Program-made: the position numbers and the translations under genes
NCBI GenBank assembly: GCA_024401305.1
Contig: JAKSLI010000033.1
Location: 1-36,477 of the forward strand
Reading direction: 5' to 3'
DNA from: Bacteroidaceae bacterium
GTDB lineage: Bacteria > Bacteroidota > Bacteroidia > Bacteroidales > Bacteroidaceae
Length of the DNA: 36,477 bases
Notes under the pieces: model-generated
What the model was told of the DNA's origin: nothing
The model's input: only the letters and a program-made list of their open reading frames with translations
Databases searched by the model: none
Part shown: piece after piece, positions 31,133 to 36,477 of the stretch
How positions within the stretch are numbered: the first letter of the stretch is position 1
How the letters are laid out: the number at the start of each line of letters is the position of its first letter

Positions 31133-33475
31133 ATGACGATAAATGTTATTGTGCCGCTACCCCTTGAAGGCACATTCACATATTCCGTACCAGCTTCGCT
31201 CAAGGAAAAGGTGAAGCTAGGCTGTCGTGTGCTTGTGCCATGGGGCAAGACTAAGCACTATCTTGCTGTGGTGGATAGCGTGGACGAAACTGGCGATGTG
31301 CAGGTTGGCTATGAGGTTAAACCTATAGCATCGGTGGTTGATGAGGTTCCGATTGTCACCAAGGCACAGTTGCAGCTATGGCATTGGTTGTCAGATTATT
31401 ATCTCTCTCCGATAGGCGAGGTCATGAACGCTGCCCTCCCTGCTGGATTGAAGCAGGAGGACCGCTATAAACCGAAGACGGAAACATGCGTTAGACTCAA
31501 TTCAAAGCTTGCTTCTGAACGCAATCTCCACATCGCACTGAATGTGCTTAAGCGTGCCCAAAAGCAAGCGGAAATGTTTTGCTGCTTTCTTGAACTCAGC
31601 GGTTGGGATAGACTTTCAAACGGAATCTCACAACAAAGCCCTTCTGTCAGCACCTCAGCCACCGTTCCCGAAACGTCCGCTTCGGGTATATCAGAACTCA
31701 CCCGTGACGAGCTCCTCAACGCCTCTCATGGCAATACCGCCACTCTTCGCCAACTCATAAAGCGCGAATTCCTCGAAGAATACGAGCGCGAGATTGGCCG
31801 ATTGAACAATCTCTCGCTTCAACCTTACAAGCAGATTAACCAACTTAACGCCACTCAGCAGGATGCCTACAACAAGGTTCTGATGCAATTCCTTCAAAAA
31901 AATGTGGTGCTCTTGCATGGCGTAACATCTTCTGGAAAGACCGAAATATATATCCATCTCATTCAACGAGCCATTGAACGCCATGAGCAGGTGCTGTATC
32001 TCATGCCGGAAATAGCCCTTACTGTTCAGATGCGCCAGCGCTTGCAGGCAGTATTCGGAAACCGTCTTGGCATCTATCATTCAAAATACAGTGATGAAGA
32101 GCGTGTGGAGATATGGCAGAAACAACTCTCAGGCGATCCTTACGATGTTATTCTAGGCGCTCGCTCTGCAGTGTTTCTCCCATTCCAAAAGCTCGGACTT
32201 GTCATCATTGACGAAGAACACGAAACGAGTTTCAAGCAGGCTGACCCTGCTCCTCGCTATCACGCTCGTTCGGCTGCCATAATGCTTGCCCACTGGGCTG
32301 GTGCAAAGACGCTTCTCGGCACGGCTACGCCTTCTGCGGAAACTTATTCTAACGCATTGCCAACAGAGAAAGTACCTGCCGCAAAATATGGTCTTGTGGA
32401 ACTTACCCAGCGCTTCAAAGGCATCGAACTTCCTGAAATCAAGGTTGTTGACATCAAGGAACTTCGCCGCCGCAAGATGATGTACGGCTCGTTCTCGCCA
32501 GATTTGCTGAACGCCATGAAAGAGGCTCTCGCAAACGGAGAGCAGGTTATCTTGTTCCAGAACCGTCGTGGTTTTTCTCACATGATGCAATGCAGCACTT
32601 GTGGTTGGACACCTCGCTGCGAACGTTGCGATGTTAGTCTTTCGTACCATAAGACCACAAACATGCTTACTTGCCACTATTGTGGCTTCACTTACCAGAT
32701 GCCTTCCAAATGCCCTGCATGCGAAGCTACGGACATTCGACATCATGGACTTGGCACGGAGAAGATAGAGGAACAGCTGCTTGAGTATATTCCGGATGCA
32801 AAGGTGGCAAGAATGGATTTGGATACTACTCGTACTCGCTCTGCCCATGAACGCATCATCGACGACTTTGCCAAGGGACATACGAATGTGCTGATAGGTA
32901 CGCAGATGATTACCAAGGGTTTGGACTTCAAGAATGTGTCGGTTGTGGGTATCATAAATGCCGATTCTCTCCTGAACTTCCCTGACTTCCGCGCTTATGA
33001 GCATGCGTTCATGATGCTGTCGCAAGTGGCAGGTCGTGCAGGTCGCCATGGCAAGCGGGGAACGGTCTATCTGCAAACTACACAGATGCAATTGCCTGTT
33101 ATCACACAGATCGTGAACAACGACTTCCCTGGTTTCTTCCGCGATCTGATGATAGAGCGAAGGATGTACAACTATCCGCCGTTCTCTAATATAATATATG
33201 TGTACCTGAAGCACAAGAACCAGAACACTGCCAACAGCGCTTCCATAGAGATGACCTACCGATTGAAGCAAAGGCTTGGCGACAAGGTCCTCGGGCCGGA
33301 AACGCCTTTCGTAGCTGTGGTGAAATCAATGAATATCCGTCGCATCATGATAAAGCTTGAGAATGGCATCAGTTTGCAGAAGGTGCGTGAATTTCTGCGC
33401 TATTGCCAGAGCGAACTCATGAAGGACAAACGCTACTCTTCATTGACGATGTATTATGATGTTGACCCGTTGTAA
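31133..33475 (+). CDS. priA: Primosomal replication restart helicase PriA
   Basis: A 780-aa 3'-5' helicase restarting stalled forks. The N-terminal 3'-DNA-binding domain (1-110) is followed by a Ser/Thr-rich low-complexity linker (165-190). Walker A is GVTSSGKT (263-270), the DEEH box is at 360-363, and the zinc-binding module has CSTCGWTPRCERCD and CHYCGFTYQMPSKCPAC. Motif QVAGRAGR and a C-terminal lobe ending YYDVDPL complete it. Co-transcribed with lptB (5-base gap). Confidence 0.97.
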   Translation: MTINVIVPLPLEGTFTYSVPASLKEKVKLGCRVLVPWGKTKHYLAVVDSVDETGDVQVGYEVKPIASVVDEVPIVTKAQLQLWHWLSDYYLSPIGEVMNAALPAGLKQEDRYKPKTETCVRLNSKLASERNLHIALNVLKRAQKQAEMFCCFLELSGWDRLSNGISQQSPSVSTSATVPETSASGISELTRDELLNASHGNTATLRQLIKREFLEEYEREIGRLNNLSLQPYKQINQLNATQQDAYNKVLMQFLQKNVVLLHGVTSSGKTEIYIHLIQRAIERHEQVLYLMPEIALTVQMRQRLQAVFGNRLGIYHSKYSDEERVEIWQKQLSGDPYDVILGARSAVFLPFQKLGLVIIDEEHETSFKQADPAPRYHARSAAIMLAHWAGAKTLLGTATPSAETYSNALPTEKVPAAKYGLVELTQRFKGIELPEIKVVDIKELRRRKMMYGSFSPDLLNAMKEALANGEQVILFQNRRGFSHMMQCSTCGWTPRCERCDVSLSYHKTTNMLTCHYCGFTYQMPSKCPACEATDIRHHGLGTEKIEEQLLEYIPDAKVARMDLDTTRTRSAHERIIDDFAKGHTNVLIGTQMITKGLDFKNVSVVGIINADSLLNFPDFRAYEHAFMMLSQVAGRAGRHGKRGTVYLQTTQMQLPVITQIVNNDFPGFFRDLMIERRMYNYPPFSNIIYVYLKHKNQNTANSASIEMTYRLKQRLGDKVLGPETPFVAVVKSMNIRRIMIKLENGISLQKVREFLRYCQSELMKDKRYSSLTMYYDVDPL

Positions 33476-33551
33476 ATGCAACTGTAAGTGGTTATTTAAT
33501 CGTTTTTACCTATTTTTTGTCAATATATTTGCAAGAAAAGAAAAAGATTTA

Positions 33552-33559
33552 TAACTTTG
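33552..33559 (+). promoter_or_regulatory. -7 box for the His-rich protein
   Basis: TAACTTTG, predicted start near 33566, 17 bases before the ATG at 33583. It shows that the longer open frame from 33517 is not the gene start. Confidence 0.72.
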
Positions 33560-33582
33560 CAGCGTCAAAAACTATCGGAAAC

Positions 33583-33909
33583 ATGGAAGAAGCAGAATCA
33601 CAAAACAAACATCATAGCCATAACCAAGAGCATCATCATAGCCATCACAGCCATCATCATTCGCATGGCTCGGACAAACTTACCAAGGGTGAGAAGCGCC
33701 ACGCCATAAAGAAACTGCGCAGTTTCATGCGTGCTGTAAGGCATTTCAAGAAGTCGTGTCATAGCGATGTGGAATTCCAAATGGAAGTTCGCCGCTATTT
33801 CTATGACAATTTCCATGGATTCGAACGCCACTGGCTGCGTCATCATTGCCCTATAATTAAAAGGATCAAGCTCCTTTTCTATGGGGTAAACATAAAGAAC
33901 ATACACTAA
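33583..33909 (+). CDS. Histidine-rich small protein (108 aa)
   Basis: A 108-aa cytosolic protein. Residues 10-29 are dominated by His (HHSHNQEHHHSHHSHHHSHG), suggesting binding of Ni, Zn or Cu. The remainder is very basic and helical (KLTKGEKRHAIKKLRSFMRA) with two Cys (SCHSD, HHCPI). I know no named family for it. It could store or buffer metal or, given the basic part, bind nucleic acid; both are inference. The start is set by the promoter at 33552. A strong terminator follows. It is a single-gene unit after priA. Confidence 0.85.
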   Translation: MEEAESQNKHHSHNQEHHHSHHSHHHSHGSDKLTKGEKRHAIKKLRSFMRAVRHFKKSCHSDVEFQMEVRRYFYDNFHGFERHWLRHHCPIIKRIKLLFYGVNIKNIH

Positions 33910-33928
33910 TTCTTATAGAGATAAAAAT

Positions 33929-33967
33929 AAAAGTCTCAGTGAAATTATATGTTTCGCTGAGACTTTT
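33929..33967 (+). terminator. Terminator after the His-rich gene
   Basis: A 16-bp stem from 33929-33944 with 33952-33967 (AAAAGTCTCAGTGAAA and its complement, one T-G pair) around a 7-base loop, ending in a T-run. Confidence 0.92.
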
Positions 33968-33980
33968 TTGTTGAAATATG

Positions 33981-33988
33981 TAACTTTG
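33981..33988 (+). promoter_or_regulatory. Orphan -7 box 14 bases after a terminator
   Basis: TAACTTTG with a predicted start near 33995 and no ORF immediately after it. It could be a distal promoter for etfB or give a small RNA from about 33995 to 34110. Confidence 0.5.
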
Positions 33989-34020
33989 CGTTATTTTTTT
34001 CAGGTACATACCTTTATATC

Positions 34021-34069
34021 TGCACAAAAAAACGATAGTGTGCACAAAGAAATCAAGAATGTGCATATT
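34021..34069 (+). promoter_or_regulatory. Three phased TGCACAAA-type direct repeats upstream of etfB
   Basis: TGCACAAA at 34021 and 34041 and TGCATATT at 34062, spaced 20 and 21 bases (two helical turns), ending about 47 bases before the etfB -7 box. This spacing is typical of sites for a regulator binding one DNA face. Confidence 0.5.
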
Positions 34070-34115
34070 AAGAAATAAATTGGAGTTTTTGTGTTATTTT
34101 TATATAATTATTGTG

Positions 34116-34123
34116 TAAATTTG
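34116..34123 (+). promoter_or_regulatory. -7 box for etfBA
   Basis: TAAATTTG, predicted start near 34130. The leader of about 74 bases contains half element E. Confidence 0.7.
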
Positions 34124-34134
34124 CAGCCGCTATG

Positions 34135-34180
34135 TGCCTTTAGCCTTTAGTTTTGGCCTATAGCCTCGACAACGTCGAAT
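34135..34180 (+). repeat. Half element E in the etfB leader
   Basis: Units of about 7 bp (GCCTTT, AGCCTTT, AGTTTTG, GCCTAT, AGCCTCG) end in hairpin TCGAC-AAC-GTCGA (34166-34178). It matches the right half of elements A and C, again with a different but paired hairpin. Confidence 0.78.
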
Positions 34181-34203
34181 AAAATAACACATTAATAAAA
34201 GAT

Positions 34204-35073
34204 ATGAAACTAAACATTATTGTGCTTGCAAAGCAAGTGCCGGACACAAGAAATGTTGGCAAGGACGCTATGACAGCGGAAGGCACTATCAACCGTGCCG
34301 CTCTTCCAGCAATCTTCAATCCGGAAGACTTGAACGCGCTCGAACAGGCGCTTCGTCTTAAAGAACAGAATCCAGGCTCTACAGTGGGTATATTGACAAT
34401 GGGCCCTCCACGCGCTGCAGAGATTATTCGTCAGGGTCTTTATCGTGGTGCCGATACTGGTTGGCTTCTTACTGACCGTCTCTTCGCCGGCGCCGACACT
34501 CTCGCTACTTCTTACGCCCTCGCTACAGCCATCAAGAAGATTGGCAATGTAGATGTTGTCATCGGTGGTCGTCAGGCTATCGACGGTGATACTGCGCAGG
34601 TAGGTCCACAGGTAGCTCAGAAGCTCGGTCTTTCTCAGGTAACTTATGCTGAGGAAATCGAGAAGTGCGAAGATGGCAAGCTCACTATCCGTCGTCACAT
34701 CGATGGTGGTATCGAACTCGTTGAGGCTCCAATGCCTATCGTAATCACTGTAAATGGTTCTGCTGCTCCTTGCCGTCCTTGCAACGCAAAGCTCGTCATG
34801 AAGTACAAGCGTGCAAATGTGCCTCTCGAGCGCACAGAGGATATGCCATACAAGGAGCTCTACGAAGAGCGCCCATACCTCACACTCAACCAGTGGAGCG
34901 TAGCTGACGTTGATGGCGACCCAGCACAGTGCGGTCTCTCAGGCTCACCTACTAAGGTTAAGGCTATCAAGAACATCGTATTCCAGGCTAAGGAGAGCAA
35001 GACTCTCACTGGCTCTGACGAGGATCTCAATAGCTTCATCAAGGAACTCCTCGACGAGAAGATTATCGGATAA
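34204..35073 (+). CDS. etfB: Electron transfer flavoprotein, beta subunit
   Basis: A 289-aa EtfB. Family blocks: VLAKQVPDT (8-16), NPEDLNALEQALRL, the AMP/FAD-proximal DVVIGGRQAIDGDTAQVGPQ (near 118-137) and YKRANVPLERTEDM. With EtfA it carries electrons between acyl-CoA dehydrogenases and the quinone pool or, in bifurcating forms, ferredoxin; the GRQAIDGDTAQVGP type resembles forms in anaerobes. The leader has half element E and an upstream phased-repeat site. Co-operonic with etfA, with element J between. Confidence 0.96.
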   Translation: MKLNIIVLAKQVPDTRNVGKDAMTAEGTINRAALPAIFNPEDLNALEQALRLKEQNPGSTVGILTMGPPRAAEIIRQGLYRGADTGWLLTDRLFAGADTLATSYALATAIKKIGNVDVVIGGRQAIDGDTAQVGPQVAQKLGLSQVTYAEEIEKCEDGKLTIRRHIDGGIELVEAPMPIVITVNGSAAPCRPCNAKLVMKYKRANVPLERTEDMPYKELYEERPYLTLNQWSVADVDGDPAQCGLSGSPTKVKAIKNIVFQAKESKTLTGSDEDLNSFIKELLDEKIIG

Positions 35074-35074
35074 A

Positions 35075-35233
35075 AGACCTTCCCCCTTCCCCTTCCTTCT
35101 TGGACGGGGAGAGATTACATAAGGGGGCAGAACTCTTACCCATATCAATAGTATAAATCATAAAACTCTAATTCCCCAAAGAGCAAAACATTTACTCCCC
35201 CGTCCTGAAAGGAAGGGGTTAGGGGAAGGTCCT
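35075..35233. repeat. Composite inverted repeat element J (etfB-etfA gap)
   Basis: 159 bases filling the gap. The left arm starts AGACCTTCCCCCTTCCCC and runs through CCTTCCTTCTTGGACGGGG; the right arm (35195-35233) has CTCCCCCGTCCTGAAAGG, AAGGGGTTAGGGG and ends AAGGTCCT at the ATG. The arms are close to reverse complements over about 38 bases. The AT-rich centre contains ATAAAACTCTAATTCCCC, shared with element K. Confidence 0.93.
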
Positions 35234-36256
35234 ATGAACAACGTATTTGTATATATAGAAATCGAAGGCACACAGGTTGCCGAAGTTTCTCAAGAGCTTC
35301 TGACCAAGGGTCGCAAGCTCGCCAATACTCTCGGCGTACAGCTCCACGCTGTTGTTGCCGGCACAGACATCAAGGGCAAGGTGGAGAGCCAGATTCTCCC
35401 TTATGGCGTTGACAAGCTCTTCTGCTTCGACGGTCCTGCACTCTTCCCTTACACATCAGCACCTCACACTTCAATCCTCGTGAACCTCTTCAAGGAAGAA
35501 GAGCCACAGATCTGTCTCATGGGTGCTACAGTTATCGGCCGTGATCTCGGTCCTCGCGTTTCTTCTTCTCTTACAAGCGGTCTTACTGCCGACTGTACAG
35601 AGCTTGAGATTGGTGAGTACGACGAGAAGAAGTCTGGCAAGCACTGGGATCAGCTCCTCTATCAGATCCGTCCTGCTTTCGGTGGTAACATCGTTGCTAC
35701 TATCGTAAACCCAGAGCACCGTCCACAGATGGCTACAGTTCGTTCTGGCGTTATGCAGCGCGAGATTCTCGACGAGAACTACAAGGGCGAGGTTGTTTAC
35801 CCAGACGTAACAAAATATACTTCTGCTGAAGACTATATCGTAAAGGTTCTCGAGCGTCACGTTGAGGCTGCTAAGCACAACCTCAAGGGTGCTCCAATCG
35901 TTGTAGCTGGTGGTTACGGCGTTGGCTCAAAGGAGAACTTCGACATGCTCTTCCAGCTCGCCAAGGAACTCCACGGTGAGGTTGGTGGTAGCCGCGCAGC
36001 AGTAGATGCTGGTTGGGTTGACCACGATCGTCAGATTGGTCAGACAGGTGTCACTGTTCACCCAAAGGTTTACTTCGCAGTAGGTATCTCTGGCCAGATC
36101 CAGCACATCGCAGGTATGCAGGATTCAGGCATCATCGTTTCAATCAACAACGACCCTAACGCTCCAATCAACAAGATTGCTGACTACGTTATCGTCGGCG
36201 ACTGCGAAGAGGTAGTTCCAAAGCTCATTAAGTATTACAAGCAGAATAATAAGTAA
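35234..36256 (+). CDS. etfA: Electron transfer flavoprotein, alpha subunit
   Basis: A 340-aa EtfA. The N-terminal half has the beta-like fold (VAEVSQELLTKGRKLANTLG; MGATVIGRDLGPRVSSSLTS). The C-terminal FAD domain has VVAGGYGVGSKENFDMLFQL, GGSRAAVDAGW (near 252-262), the GQTG motif QIGQTGVTVHPKVYFAVGIS and SINNDPNAPINKIADYVIVG. The ATG abuts element J, which ends AAGGTCCT; the right arm AAGGAAGGGG would also serve as a purine-rich upstream region. Confidence 0.96.
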   Translation: MNNVFVYIEIEGTQVAEVSQELLTKGRKLANTLGVQLHAVVAGTDIKGKVESQILPYGVDKLFCFDGPALFPYTSAPHTSILVNLFKEEEPQICLMGATVIGRDLGPRVSSSLTSGLTADCTELEIGEYDEKKSGKHWDQLLYQIRPAFGGNIVATIVNPEHRPQMATVRSGVMQREILDENYKGEVVYPDVTKYTSAEDYIVKVLERHVEAAKHNLKGAPIVVAGGYGVGSKENFDMLFQLAKELHGEVGGSRAAVDAGWVDHDRQIGQTGVTVHPKVYFAVGISGQIQHIAGMQDSGIIVSINNDPNAPINKIADYVIVGDCEEVVPKLIKYYKQNNK

Positions 36257-36416
36257 AGACCTTCCCCCTTACCCCTTCCTTTCAGGACGGGGAGAGAATA
36301 CATTAAGGGGCAAATATCTTTATCTTACCTATAGTATAAATTATAAAACTCTAATTCCCCTAAGAGAAGAACATATTATTCCCCGTCCTGAAAGGAAGGG
36401 GTTAGGGGAAGGTCCT
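36257..36416. repeat. Composite inverted repeat element K (after etfA)
   Basis: 160 bases, clearly homologous to element J in arms and centre (shared AGACCTTCCCCCTT, GTATAAAT, ATAAAACTCTAATTCCCC, GTCCTGAAAGGAAGGGG, TTAGGGGAAGGTCCT). It runs exactly from the etfA stop to the next ATG. Confidence 0.93.
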
Positions 36417-36477
36417 ATGATTAATCCATCAATAGAATTCCACCTTCATCACCCATTGATGAAGCGTATCGTTGACC
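36417..36477 (+). CDS. Start of a gene, probably acyl-CoA dehydrogenase (partial)
   Basis: Only 20 codons are in the window. The N-terminus INPSIEFHLHHPLMKRIVD resembles the start of the acyl-CoA dehydrogenase that follows etfBA in other Bacteroidales, as I recall it. Position in the operon supports this. The ATG follows element K directly. Confidence 0.5.
   Translation, partial: MINPSIEFHLHHPLMKRIVD

Noticed and set aside
32153-33271. Long antisense open frame inside priA (372 codons)
   Set aside because: Shadow of priA on the other strand, with no recognisable motif.
33517-33582. Earlier start of the His-rich protein
   Set aside because: The -7 box at 33552 is inside this stretch, so it cannot be translated from that promoter.

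Overview
The window looks like a chromosomal segment of a Bacteroidales bacterium, most likely Prevotellaceae. The evidence is a Bacteroidetes-type -7 promoter box (TAnnTTTG) in front of many genes, DUF4954, a GH97 glycosidase, a TonB-dependent receptor, a TPR-TM-HTH regulator, a secreted protein with a type IX-like C-terminal motif, and protein sequences that resemble Bacteroides/Prevotella homologues. I see no phage, IS transposase, CRISPR array or plasmid gene.

Layout. 1-726 is the 3' end of pckA, closed by a terminator. 835-4175 holds yigZ and then a LacI-type regulator, a patatin-like lipase and a small conserved protein in overlapping order. A convergent minus-strand group (7917-4260) encodes an S51-like peptidase, an ATP-grasp ligase, an esterase and a secreted protein; this is the least understood gene set here and could form a small amide-conjugate pathway. 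hflX and a DUF4954 beta-helix protein follow on plus. rplS (minus) and tRNA-Met (plus) are divergent. 12255-15241 (minus) is a metal-type TonB receptor, a secreted HMA metallochaperone and a secreted hypothetical. A GH97 retaining glycosidase meets an asparaginase head-on, then uxaC, a miropin-like serpin, a secreted protein and a split membrane regulator follow. 24561-30176 (minus) is a long housekeeping run mlaE-mlaF-purT-aroQ-lolE-ruvB. lptB-priA, a histidine-rich small protein and etfB-etfA-(acyl-CoA dehydrogenase start) finish the window on plus.

The most unusual content is not a gene but the spaces between genes. At least a dozen intergenic junctions carry members of what looks like one superfamily of composite inverted-repeat elements: a small terminal hairpin, an arm, a palindromic core (CCATCCGGATGG-like, then AAAG), a complementary arm and a second terminal hairpin. 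Arms come in a 7-bp-periodic class (units such as AGGCTAC/GTAGCCT) and a C/G-rich class (CCCCCTT...AAGGGG). Terminal hairpins differ in sequence from copy to copy but keep their pairing. Several copies fill the gap from stop codon to start codon exactly, two lie in 5' leaders, and one is inserted in frame in the TonB receptor gene. Related 7-bp tandem repeats overrun the 3' ends of two genes, erase the normal start codon of lolE, and occupy the -33 regions of the rplS promoter and of the ansA/uxaC divergent promoters. All of this is read by eye; no database or folding program was run.
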